20,545 nt of DNA from PNKC01 sp039917655 (GTDB lineage Bacteria; Chloroflexota; Dehalococcoidia; Tepidiformales; Tepidiformaceae): positions 1-20,545 of the forward strand of contig JBDSJC010000017.1 of assembly GCA_039917655.1 (NCBI GenBank). Reading direction: 5' to 3'. A program made the position numbers and the translations under genes. This document shows, one piece after another, positions 14,097 to 20,545 of this stretch (positions within the stretch are counted from its first letter, which is position 1; each line of letters opens with the position of its first letter). The notes under the pieces are model-generated. The model did no database searches and was not told where the DNA came from. It worked only from the letters and a program-made list of their open reading frames with translations.

Positions 14097-14162
14097 ATGG
14101 GGCGCCTCCCGCCGAATCGTAGCTTTTTCGCTGGCCCTCCGCGCTGGGCACGATTATGCAGG

Positions 14163-14192
14163 CTAACAATTCGCTAATCGTGCGTGTACTAT
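14163..14192 (+). promoter_or_regulatory. Predicted promoter of the serine hydrolase gene
   Basis: CTAACA (14163-14168), an 18-base spacer and TACTAT (14187-14192), 35 bases before the ATG. It overlaps the upstream region of the divergent nitroreductase gene. Confidence 0.4.
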
Positions 14193-14227
14193 TCGCAGCG
14201 GTGGCGTAGGCAAGGTGGAGCACCTAA

Positions 14228-15292
14228 ATGGGCTCCGGGCAGCGGTCTTTCCATGAGCAGCACCGGGGCGCGTCTCCGGGCGAAACATCCACGGATGCGT
14301 GGGTGCCGTTTTTCGTCCTCGCACTCTCGTTCTTTCTCGCCAGTCTGATGATCCTGACCAGCGCATTGCTCGGCCGCCCCGGCAATGCGCGATTGGCCGC
14401 CCTCGCCGCCCTCACCGCGCCAATCTCGCCCGAGGCGGAGAGTGCGGCAGCGACCGAGCGGCCCGCTGGAGTCACCTCGCCGCCGAATCACGGGCCGGCC
14501 GCGGCGGGGGCCGCCAACGTTCCGGCCACCGTGCCCACGCACAGTGACCCGGCCCTGCGGAGCGCGATTGAAGACGCGATCGGCGGCGACGCGGGTCACC
14601 TCTCGGTGGTGGTGCGGCGCCTAACCGACGGCCGCAGCGCAAGCATTGACGGGGACCGCGAATTCTACGCGGCCAGCACCTTCAAGCTCGCAGTCCTCTA
14701 CGAAGCGGAGCGTCAGGCCTCGCTGGGGCTGCTCAACCTGGACGGCGAGGTCTTCTTCTCCGAAGACGACGTGACCGAAGACCTCGGCACAATCGGCGAG
14801 GTGCCGGTCGAGGACGATGGCGGGGTGGTCATTCGCAACGCGCTGAGGGCGATGATCACCGTCTCAGACAACAGCAGCGCGGTGGCCCTTCTCCACCTCC
14901 TCGGCGGCGGGACGATCGATGGGACGTTGCGCGGGCTGGGCCTGACCACTACCTCCGTCAACACGACCGACCTCCCGACGACGGCCAACGACATGGCGAT
15001 CCTGATGGAGGCGATCGTCAGTGGGCGCGGCGTGTCGGCGAAGGCGCGGGCGGAGATGCGGGCGTTGCTATTGGACCAGCAGTCGCGTTCCGGGATACCC
15101 GGGGGCTTGCCGCGCGGCGTCCAGGTGGGCAACAAGACCGGTACCTGGGAGGGCGCGACGCACGACATCGCATTCGTGGACGCGCCCAGCGGCGCCTACA
15201 TCATCGCGATCCTCTCGGACCAGGGCTGGGACTGGGCGCCGCTGACGAGGGTGAGCGAGGCTGTGTACGAGGCGCTGCGCGCGGCCCCTTGA
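14228..15292 (+). CDS. Membrane-anchored class-A beta-lactamase-fold serine hydrolase
   Basis: The protein has 354 residues. The ATG has AAGGTGGAG seven bases upstream. Residues about 25-48 form one membrane anchor, followed by an Ala/Pro-rich linker (about 60-105) and an extracytoplasmic hydrolase domain. The motifs are S150-T-F-K153 (SxxK), S213-D-N215 (SDN) and K303-T-G305 (KTG), the set of class A beta-lactamases and low-molecular-weight PBPs. The omega loop reads TTSVNTTDLPTTANDMA and I see no equivalent of Glu166 (ExxLN), which class A enzymes need for deacylation. A peptidoglycan-acting or other serine hydrolase is therefore at least as likely as a lactamase. It is followed 31 bases later by the dehydrogenase gene. 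Confidence 0.85.
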   Translation: MGSGQRSFHEQHRGASPGETSTDAWVPFFVLALSFFLASLMILTSALLGRPGNARLAALAALTAPISPEAESAAATERPAGVTSPPNHGPAAAGAANVPATVPTHSDPALRSAIEDAIGGDAGHLSVVVRRLTDGRSASIDGDREFYAASTFKLAVLYEAERQASLGLLNLDGEVFFSEDDVTEDLGTIGEVPVEDDGGVVIRNALRAMITVSDNSSAVALLHLLGGGTIDGTLRGLGLTTTSVNTTDLPTTANDMAILMEAIVSGRGVSAKARAEMRALLLDQQSRSGIPGGLPRGVQVGNKTGTWEGATHDIAFVDAPSGAYIIAILSDQGWDWAPLTRVSEAVYEALRAAP

Positions 15293-15317
15293 GTCCGAAG
15301 CCGCACTGCGGTAAAAG
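15289..15317 (+). promoter_or_regulatory. Promoter of the D-2-hydroxyacid dehydrogenase gene
   Basis: TTGAGT (15289-15294, overlapping the previous stop codon), a 17-base spacer and TAAAAG (15312-15317), then six bases to the ATG at 15324. No Shine-Dalgarno is present, so a leaderless transcript is likely. This is the best promoter of its type in the window. Confidence 0.55.
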
Positions 15318-15323
15318 CGTGTC

Positions 15324-16310
15324 ATGACTGTCGCACTCGTTTCGCCGCATTTCGCCCGCACCTATGATGCCGAGTTCAAAGCAGCAATCGCCGCCGCGGG
15401 CCTCAAATGCGAACTGCTGCTTCTGCCGGAAGACCCGGAGGCGCGGCTCTCGGCGGAAGACGTCGCGCGTGTTGACATCGCCTTCTTCTCGCTGGACATC
15501 TTCCCGCGGCTGTCGCGGGGCTTCTTCGCGGCCACTGCCGGGGCACCGAATCTGAAGTGGATGCATGTCTTCAATGCCGGCGTCGATAACCCCGTGTTCT
15601 CGGCGTTCATCGACCGTGGGGTGCGGCTCACTACGTCCTCCGGCTCGACGGCGAAACCAATCGCGCAGACGGCGATCGGCGGGCTGCTGATGCTCGCCCG
15701 GCGGTTTCCAACATGGGGCGAATCGCAGCGCCGCCACGCCTGGGAGCCGATCCGCGCCGATGTGCCGCCTGACCTCGAGACACAGACGCTAGCCGTGCTC
15801 GGCGTTGGCGCGATCGGCAACGAAATTGCGCGGCTGGCCAGGGCCATTGGACTGCATGTGGTCGGCGTCCGCCGCAGCCCCAGGCGCCACACCGACCACG
15901 TGGATGAGATGGTCTCAACGGCGGCGCTGACACAGGTCCTGCCGCGCGCCGATTGGCTGGCACTCGCCTGCCCGCTGACGGACGAAACGCGCGGCATTAT
16001 CGGCGCGGCAGAACTGGCGATGATGCCGCCCGGCGCGCACATCATCAACATCGCTCGCGGTGAGGTGATCGACGAGACGGCACTGATCGCAGCGCTCCGC
16101 TCCGGCCACATCGGCGGGGCATACCTGGACGTCGTTTCGACTGAGCCGCTGCCGCCCGAATCTCTGCTCTGGGACCTGCCGAACGTGATCATTTCGCCCC
16201 ACAACTCGGCGATTGCCGCAGGCAACGAACGCAGGACGGTCGAGTACTTCCTGGGGAATTTTGCGGCCTGGGCGAGAGGCGAGGCGCTGGTGAATGAGGT
16301 TGGCCGCTAG
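15324..16310 (+). CDS. D-isomer-specific 2-hydroxyacid dehydrogenase
   Basis: The protein has 328 residues. The nucleotide-binding GVGAIG is at 160-165, and the catalytic residues are all present: R245 (NIARGEV), E274 (STEPLPPES) and H293 (SPHNSA). An N-terminal substrate domain (about 1-105) and a short C-terminal return helix complete the fold. VGVRRSPR (180-187) places arginines after the second strand of the Rossmann fold, which favours NADP(H) over NAD(H). That is typical of glyoxylate/hydroxypyruvate reductase-like members; the exact substrate is inferred. It has its own promoter overlapping the upstream stop codon but may also be read through from the hydrolase gene. Confidence 0.9.
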   Translation: MTVALVSPHFARTYDAEFKAAIAAAGLKCELLLLPEDPEARLSAEDVARVDIAFFSLDIFPRLSRGFFAATAGAPNLKWMHVFNAGVDNPVFSAFIDRGVRLTTSSGSTAKPIAQTAIGGLLMLARRFPTWGESQRRHAWEPIRADVPPDLETQTLAVLGVGAIGNEIARLARAIGLHVVGVRRSPRRHTDHVDEMVSTAALTQVLPRADWLALACPLTDETRGIIGAAELAMMPPGAHIINIARGEVIDETALIAALRSGHIGGAYLDVVSTEPLPPESLLWDLPNVIISPHNSAIAAGNERRTVEYFLGNFAAWARGEALVNEVGR

Positions 16311-16340
16311 GGTTGGGGGGTGTCGTTCTCGATGGGCAAA

Positions 16341-16380
16341 CCCTCCCCGAACCCCCGCTCCCACCACGTGTATAGAGCGG
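16341..16380. other. G-quadruplex motif and hairpin between convergent genes
   Basis: On the minus strand four G-runs occur at 16362-16341: GGG-AGC-GGGGG-TTC-GGGG-A-GGG, with loops of 3, 3 and 1, a canonical G4 motif. Overlapping it, CCGCTC (16355-16360) can pair with GAGCGG (16375-16380) around a loop that contains CACGTG. The stretch 16311-16441 separates two convergent genes and has no ORF; a termination role is plausible. Confidence 0.45.
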
Positions 16381-16441
16381 AGAGGGTGGGGGGAAACGCT
16401 GTAGACGCAGGTCGCATCGCAGGCCTCAGTTCGGCGAAGAA

Positions 16442-17068
16442 TTACGAGCCGCGGGGGCAGGAGAGCGCTTCGCGGAAGACGTCGGAAGCCTGGGCAGGGA
16501 CGGCGCCAGTTAGCCTGGGGGTCAAGCTTTTCACATCGACCGTTTTGGCGGTGACGACGTTCCCTTCGGGCTCGCGGAAGGCGACGGTGAGTGAGTGCTT
16601 GCCCGTGCCAAGCGGCACGGCTTCGGCAGCCTTGTTTAGCATCAGTTGGAAGCAGACCACGCCGCTGTAGACCGAAGTCGAACCAGCGCTCCAGCGGGCG
16701 ACCACCCCCTGAGCGTTGGTCAGCCAGAGCTCCATGCCCGCGCCGGGACGGGAAGTGACCTGCATCACCACCTGGAGCGAAGGTTGCTCATTCTCCAGTT
16801 TGCTGAATCGCGCCAGCCCGAGCTCCCAGTCCCAGCCCGCGGGCGCGGCGCTGGGACTGGGCGGCGTCTCCGGGGGATTGAAGGCGACGTTACCCGTGGT
16901 TGTCCCGACCAGTGCCCGGAGAGAGGGCGAGGTCGTAAATGAGGCGTCAGGCTTTTCGCAGGCCGCCAGAAGGAGCGCGATGATCACGAGCGAGCCGGTC
17001 GCCGCGGCCATCCGCGCCGGAAGCCGAAGCGTCCGGCGCAGGGCCGCGCGTTGGCCATGGGTCGGCAA
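16442..17068 (-). CDS. Hypothetical lipoprotein
   Basis: The protein has 208 residues from TTG 17068, eight bases after the leuA stop; the ATG at 17011 is possible but would remove the basic n-region. After an arginine-rich start, SLVIIALLLAAC gives a lipobox with C37. The mature part is Pro/Ser-rich at first (PPETPPSPSAAPAG) and then a single beta-rich domain (QVVMQVTSRPGAGMELWLTNAQGVVARW, KHSLTVAFREPEGNVV). It contains one interior cysteine (VVCFQL) and one near the end (LSCPRGS) that could form a disulfide. There is no recognised family. No Shine-Dalgarno precedes the TTG, so translation may depend on leuA. Confidence 0.65.
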   Translation of the reverse strand: MPTHGQRAALRRTLRLPARMAAATGSLVIIALLLAACEKPDASFTTSPSLRALVGTTTGNVAFNPPETPPSPSAAPAGWDWELGLARFSKLENEQPSLQVVMQVTSRPGAGMELWLTNAQGVVARWSAGSTSVYSGVVCFQLMLNKAAEAVPLGTGKHSLTVAFREPEGNVVTAKTVDVKSLTPRLTGAVPAQASDVFREALSCPRGS

Positions 17069-17076
17069 CTGGGGTG

Positions 17077-18615
17077 CTACTTGCGTAGGGGCGCCTTCTG
17101 GGTCACCAGGAGCATGCGGTTGAGGGCGCTCATGTAGGCCTTCGCGCTGGCCACGATGATGTCGGTATCGGCGGCCCGGCCGGTGTAGATTCGGCCGTCC
17201 TGTTCGATACGAATGGTGACATCGCCCTGGGCGTCGATACCCTCGGTGACGCTATTGACGCTGAACTCCGAGAGCGTTGGCGTAAGGCCCGTGATCCGGT
17301 TCATCGCACGGTAGACGGCGTCCACGGGGCCGGTGCCCGTGGCCGCGTCTGTGCGGATGTTGCCATCAGGGTCGACCAGGCGGAGCGTCGCTGTCGGGGT
17401 CGAGTGGTCGCCGGCGGCCACCTGCACCATCTCCAGCCGCCAGGCGGCGTCCTCCATGCTGCGCATGTTTTCGTTGACGATCGCTTCGAGGTCGCGGTCG
17501 TCCACTTCCATCTTCTTATCGGCCAGTTCCTTGAAGGCGCCAAAGACCCGGCTGAGCTCTTCTTCAGTCAGTTCGTAGCCGAGCTCCTCCATGTGCACCT
17601 TGAAGGCGTGCCGCCCGGAGAGTTTGCCCATCACCAGCTGCGTGCCCTGGGGGATGCCGATCTCGGCGGGGTCCATGATCTCGAACGTCTCACGCAGCTT
17701 GAGGATGCCGTCCTGGTGGATCCCGGACCCGTGACGGAAGGCGTTCTTTCCCACAACGGCCTTGTTCCACTGGACCGGCATGCCCGAGTACGTCTCAACG
17801 AGCTTGCTCGAGCGGTAGATCTCGCGAGTGTTGATGCTGGTTTCGAAGCCGAAAAAGTCGTGGCGCGTCTTCAGAGCCATGACCACTTCTTCGAGCGAGG
17901 TGTTTCCGGCTCGTTCGCCGATCCCGTTGATGGTGAGTTCCACCTGGCGCGCGCCATTTTGGATGGCCGTCAGCGTGTTCGCGGTGCAGAGGCCAAGGTC
18001 GTTCTGGCCGTGAAAACTGACGCGGCACTTGTGGATGTTCGGCACGTTTTCGAAGAGTGCCCGGAACATCTGAGCCAGCTCTTCCGGGATCGCATAGCCC
18101 ACCGTATCAGGGATGTTGATCGTGGTTGCGCCCGCATCGATGCATCGCTCGAGCAGCTGGTAGATGAAACGCGGGTCGGAGCGGGTGGCGTCCATCGGGC
18201 TGAACTCCACGTTGGAGGTGTACTTCGCGGCGTGCTTGACCATCGCCTCGGCTTGCGTCAGCACCTGTTCGCGGTCCTTGTTCAGCTGGTGGGCCATCTG
18301 GATATCCGAGCTGTTGATGAAGACGTGGATGCGAGGTTCGGCGGCATCCTTAATCGCCTCCCACGCAGTGTCGATGTCGGATGTCACCGCCCGCGCCAGC
18401 GCACAGATCTGCGGCCCGCGCACCTCGCGGGAGATCATCTTGACCGCTTCGAGGTCGCCCGGCGTAGAGCACGGGAAGCCGGCCTCGATGATATCGACCC
18501 CCAGCCTCTCAAGCTGCTTCGCGATCTCCAGCTTCTCCTGGGGGGTAAACGCGCACCCGGCGGACTGTTCGCCGTCACGCAGGGTTGTATCAAAGATGTA
18601 GATCTTTTCGCCCAT
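17077..18615 (-). CDS. leuA: 2-isopropylmalate synthase
   Basis: The protein has 512 residues, the standard length. It condenses acetyl-CoA with 2-oxoisovalerate in the first committed step of leucine synthesis. The HMGL-like catalytic barrel begins FDTTLRDGEQ (8-17), and NGIGERAGNTSLEEV is the second family signature. The C-terminal regulatory domain (about 390-505: TATLRLVDPDG, TGTGPVDAVYRAMNRI, ADTDIIVASAKAYMSALNRM) is intact, so leucine feedback control is expected. The metal-site signature HxHND reads H202-G-Q204-N-D206, with glutamine for the second histidine, as I recall from plant-type enzymes. AGAGG lies about 10 bases before the ATG. No leuB/C/D or ilv gene adjoins; a lipoprotein gene follows after eight bases. 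Citramalate or homocitrate synthase is less likely. Confidence 0.93.
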   Translation of the reverse strand: MGEKIYIFDTTLRDGEQSAGCAFTPQEKLEIAKQLERLGVDIIEAGFPCSTPGDLEAVKMISREVRGPQICALARAVTSDIDTAWEAIKDAAEPRIHVFINSSDIQMAHQLNKDREQVLTQAEAMVKHAAKYTSNVEFSPMDATRSDPRFIYQLLERCIDAGATTINIPDTVGYAIPEELAQMFRALFENVPNIHKCRVSFHGQNDLGLCTANTLTAIQNGARQVELTINGIGERAGNTSLEEVVMALKTRHDFFGFETSINTREIYRSSKLVETYSGMPVQWNKAVVGKNAFRHGSGIHQDGILKLRETFEIMDPAEIGIPQGTQLVMGKLSGRHAFKVHMEELGYELTEEELSRVFGAFKELADKKMEVDDRDLEAIVNENMRSMEDAAWRLEMVQVAAGDHSTPTATLRLVDPDGNIRTDAATGTGPVDAVYRAMNRITGLTPTLSEFSVNSVTEGIDAQGDVTIRIEQDGRIYTGRAADTDIIVASAKAYMSALNRMLLVTQKAPLRK

Positions 18616-18798
18616 CGGGATTCATCCTCTCGTAGCCATTCTGGAGCCACGGCCGCGAATCGTCGCGGGTGGCGCTAACGGTTCTCTTACTATTTACTTT
18701 CGGCCGCCGCTTGCCTCTGTCCACCGGCGGCGATAATCACCGCGTCGCTCGGGGTCGGCCAAAGTCATTAAGAGAAGGGTGAGGGCCGACTAGCGGCG

Positions 18799-18846
18799 CG
18801 AAAGGGCGCGCCCCGGTGAGTCCGGGGCGAAGCGCATTACCTTTCG
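18799..18846. other. Nested hairpin in the leuA/kinase divergent region
   Basis: An outer perfect 7-bp stem, CGAAAGG (18799-18805) with CCTTTCG (18840-18846), encloses a perfect 8-bp stem, CGCCCCGG (18809-18816) with CCGGGGCG (18822-18829), around the loop TGAGT. The element lies about 185 bases before the leuA start and 133 before the kinase start, in DNA without a clear gene. It could be a 5' leader structure of either transcript, a terminator-like element or a small RNA. Confidence 0.4.
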
Positions 18847-18979
18847 AAGTCGAGCAACAAGCGTTTGCATCGTGGTGACAGTATCGGCGGCGAGAGTGGG
18901 ATTCCGCAAGGGGAGTGCGGAGCTTAGGAGCGGTGACCAGAACCGCGCACACAGCCTTCCCGCGCGCCAGAATGGGTGC

Positions 18980-20008
18980 GTGTCGCCTGAACCTTCCGAT
19001 GTGCCCGAGACCGTCTCCGTGCAGGAGCGACGAGGGATCGTCGAACTCCTCGAACGGTACGAGCTGACGCTGAACGGCGAGCCGAAGCCGGTAGCGCTTT
19101 CCGTGAGCAACCGGAACTTCGCTGTGGCAACACCGGATGGCCTGCTGTTCGTCCGCTTCCACGCAAAGTCGCGGACGAAGGAGCGGCAGGAGCTTGCGTT
19201 CGAGGTGGCCGACTTTGCGGCGGCGCAGGGAATACCGGTGGTGGCCGCGCTGCCCGATGCGAAGGGCCGCCGGCTGCATTCCCTGAGCAACCGGTTCTGG
19301 TCCGTCTATCCCTGGGTGGAGGGCGTGCACCTTCAGCGTGGCGCAATTGACGCGGCGGGCGCGACGATGCTCGGAGAACTGCACGGCCGTCTGCACGCAA
19401 CGCTCAGGCCGTTCACCGATTCGCGGCTGCGCAGCGATACAAACGGCTCGGTGTGGGACGCGGCGCAGAGCCTGGACGATTTCGGGCGGGTGGACGACCT
19501 GATTCGCTACAGCCCCTCGCCGGGCGCGGCGCAACTCAAGTTGCAGGAACAGATTCGGCAGATCATGGCGATGATCGACTCGCCCGCCTCACGCCCGGCG
19601 AACGATTTCGCCGAAATGACCCGAACGGTCTGCCACGGTGACTTCCACGAACGTAACCTGATTCTGGACGCGGGCGGCGAACTGCTGGCCGTGGTCGACT
19701 GGGAGATGGCGGCGATGCTCCCCGCGGTGTTCGAAGTGCTGCGCGCGACATCGTTCGTGGGCCTGCTCGGGCCGGGGCTGCTCGAAGCCTACGCGGCTGG
19801 CTACGGGCGCCACGCGGAACTCACGCAGTGCGAAGCCGGTGTCGAGATGTGGTGGCAGAGCCAGCTTCACAACACATGGGTCTACCGCGCGCGATTCATT
19901 GAGGGGAACCGGGCCGCGGGCCAGTTCATTGAGGACCACTTCGAGATGGTCACGATGTTCAAGGACCCCGCGTTCAGGGAACGGGTAGCGGCGCGACTGC
20001 GGGGCTAA
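18980..20008 (+). CDS. APH-fold phosphotransferase (aminoglycoside/homoserine kinase-like)
   Basis: The protein has 342 residues from the GTG at 18980. The frame is open back to 18872, but those 36 codons look non-coding, and CAGAAT ending six bases before 18980 fits a leaderless start. The kinase loop HGDFHERN gives D221 and N226 (CHGD at 218-221), and metal-binding D240 lies in VVDWEMA. The N-lobe stretch LLFVRFHAKSRTKERQELAFEVADFAAAQGIPV fits the APH family, whose invariant lysine is here probably Arg or Lys within VRFHAK. Family members phosphorylate small hydroxylated molecules such as aminoglycosides, choline or homoserine. The long acceptor domain with VYPWVEG resembles the homoserine kinase II/CotS-like side, not a drug-resistance enzyme. 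The substrate is unknown. Confidence 0.82.
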   Translation: MSPEPSDVPETVSVQERRGIVELLERYELTLNGEPKPVALSVSNRNFAVATPDGLLFVRFHAKSRTKERQELAFEVADFAAAQGIPVVAALPDAKGRRLHSLSNRFWSVYPWVEGVHLQRGAIDAAGATMLGELHGRLHATLRPFTDSRLRSDTNGSVWDAAQSLDDFGRVDDLIRYSPSPGAAQLKLQEQIRQIMAMIDSPASRPANDFAEMTRTVCHGDFHERNLILDAGGELLAVVDWEMAAMLPAVFEVLRATSFVGLLGPGLLEAYAAGYGRHAELTQCEAGVEMWWQSQLHNTWVYRARFIEGNRAAGQFIEDHFEMVTMFKDPAFRERVAARLRG

Positions 20009-20011
20009 GGA

Positions 20012-20272
20012 TCAGGCTCGGCGCGGGTTGAGGCTCATACGACCCGCCGGGGGGGGCTCCGGCACGGTCTGTGGTTCGTCCGCCAGGCAAAAGACGCGCA
20101 GATCGGCGAAGGCATGCTCAATGGCGAGCGCGCTATCCAGCGTACCGAGCGAAGGCACGCTCCTCACGCGGCCCAGGAGCGGTCGCTCGCGGCGCACGAT
20201 TCGCCCAGTGGCGGTATCAACCACCCATTCGCCGCTTTCGTGCTGCGCGTTTCGACGAGCGTACGTGGTCAT
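20012..20272 (-). CDS. Small hypothetical protein
   Basis: The protein has 86 residues. The ATG at 20272 was chosen because GGGGAAGG lies just upstream; an open frame further upstream looks non-coding. It begins MTTYARRNAQHESGEWVVDTATGRIVRRERPLL, a compact charged region that reads like a short beta-hairpin domain. It continues with ALAIEHAFADLRVFCLADEP and a proline-rich end. There are no membrane segments and no recognised family. It converges on the kinase gene with only three bases between stop codons. Confidence 0.65.
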   Translation of the reverse strand: MTTYARRNAQHESGEWVVDTATGRIVRRERPLLGRVRSVPSLGTLDSALAIEHAFADLRVFCLADEPQTVPEPPPAGRMSLNPRRA

Positions 20273-20444
20273 CTTGCCTTCCCCTGAATTGCTGTTTAAG
20301 CGCAATCTGGGCCCGCCCATACGCCAGCGGAACGGCCGGTGTGCCCATAGTTTCGGACCGTTCGGCCCTCTCTGAGGAAGGGCGATAGGCCAGGCGCCGC
20401 CGCTTTTTAAGAGATCTCCCGTTAGCGCTTAGCTTTTGCTCCTG

Positions 20445-20450
20445 TACCCT
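20445..20450 (+). promoter_or_regulatory. -10-like element of a leaderless start (GTPase gene)
   Basis: TACCCT is followed by seven bases and the ATG at 20458. TTAGCG lies 17 bases upstream as a weak -35. No Shine-Dalgarno is visible. Confidence 0.35.
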
Positions 20451-20457
20451 GCGATTT

Positions 20458-20545
20458 ATGCAACTTGGCATCATCGGCCTTGCCCGTTCGGGCAAAACCA
20501 CGGTCTTCAACGCGGTTACGCGCGGCACCGCGCAGGTGGGCGCCT
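20458..20545 (+). CDS. YchF-like GTPase/ATPase (5' part only)
   Basis: Only 29 residues are inside the window. They begin MQLGIIGLARSGKTTVFNAV, and the P-loop GLARSGKTT sits directly after the first strand, as in the Obg/YchF (DUF933) branch of TRAFAC NTPases. The SGKTT form instead of the usual NVGKS marks the divergent YchF-like proteins found in several environmental phyla. Such proteins bind ribosomes and hydrolyse ATP or GTP. The assignment within the branch is tentative because the C-terminal TGS/DUF933 part is missing. Confidence 0.8.
   Translation, partial: MQLGIIGLARSGKTTVFNAVTRGTAQVGA

Noticed and set aside
17404..18678. Open frame of over 400 codons on the plus strand opposite leuA
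   Set aside because: It is antisense to an unmistakable leuA gene. Its valine/leucine/histidine-rich translation is the mirror of GC-rich codons and it contains no domain.
18694..18768. 24-codon ORF upstream of leuA (MTLADPERRGDYRRRWTEAS...) as a leucine attenuator peptide
   Set aside because: It has only one leucine codon and no leucine run, no Shine-Dalgarno, and no terminator/antiterminator pair after it.
18872..18979. N-terminal extension of the APH-fold kinase from GTG 18872
   Set aside because: The 36 extra residues have no family counterpart and there is no Shine-Dalgarno; GTG 18980 has a -10-like box at the leaderless spacing.

Overview
The window is about 20.5 kb of GC-rich bacterial chromosome. 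It looks like an environmental Chloroflexota, possibly Dehalococcoidia-like. This assignment is inferred from protein styles: a MurT-type Mur ligase, a YchF-like GTPase with an SGKTT P-loop, a trace of an F420-type luciferase-family oxidoreductase, many GTG and TTG starts, and lipoproteins with LSAC lipoboxes. No rRNA or marker gene confirms it. The genes are mostly single-copy metabolic, envelope and repair genes in short, frequently divergent or convergent units. There is no phage, IS transposase, CRISPR array or defence island.

Layout: 1-113, 5' end of a small zinc-ribbon protein (-), preceded by a possible coupled 36-codon ORF. 283-1665, MurT-like Mur ligase (-). 1671-1942, a gene-free stretch of palindromic repeats. 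1936-3081, site-2 protease with CBS domains (-). 3151-4149, ScyD/ScyE-like beta-propeller (+). 4235-5494, FabF (+). 5614-5701, tRNA-Ser(GGA) (-). 5754-6421, two overlapping genes for small membrane-associated proteins (-). 6594-7079, stand-alone receiver domain (+), convergent with an HExxH lipoprotein (7083-8435, -) that sits behind an enoyl-CoA hydratase (8446-9231, -). 9258-10059, a DUF402 protein and a small membrane protein (+). 10127-12227, a tightly overlapping operon of an EamA transporter, an endonuclease III-like protein and a NUDIX hydrolase (+). 12328-12827, decayed DNA with a luciferase-like monooxygenase gene reduced to its two ends. 12828-14096, a small membrane protein (+), a cupredoxin lipoprotein (-) and a nitroreductase (-). 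14228-16310, a membrane-anchored class-A-type serine hydrolase and a D-2-hydroxyacid dehydrogenase (+). 16442-18615, LeuA followed by a lipoprotein (-). 18980-20008, an APH-fold kinase (+). 20012-20272, a hypothetical protein (-). 20458-end, the start of a YchF-like GTPase (+).

Two expression themes recur. Tightly linked genes overlap through a GTGA (stop/start) tetranucleotide: 5957-5960, 11074-11077, 11760-11763, and possibly 110-113. Several other genes lack a Shine-Dalgarno and instead carry a -10-like hexamer 6-8 bases before the start codon, which suggests leaderless mRNAs. I see no convincing multi-gene novel system. The better leads are the leaderless-start pattern, the palindromic repeat cluster, the internally deleted oxidoreductase gene, a nested hairpin upstream of leuA, an operator-like palindrome at the cupredoxin promoter, and several enzymes with altered or unusual catalytic motifs.
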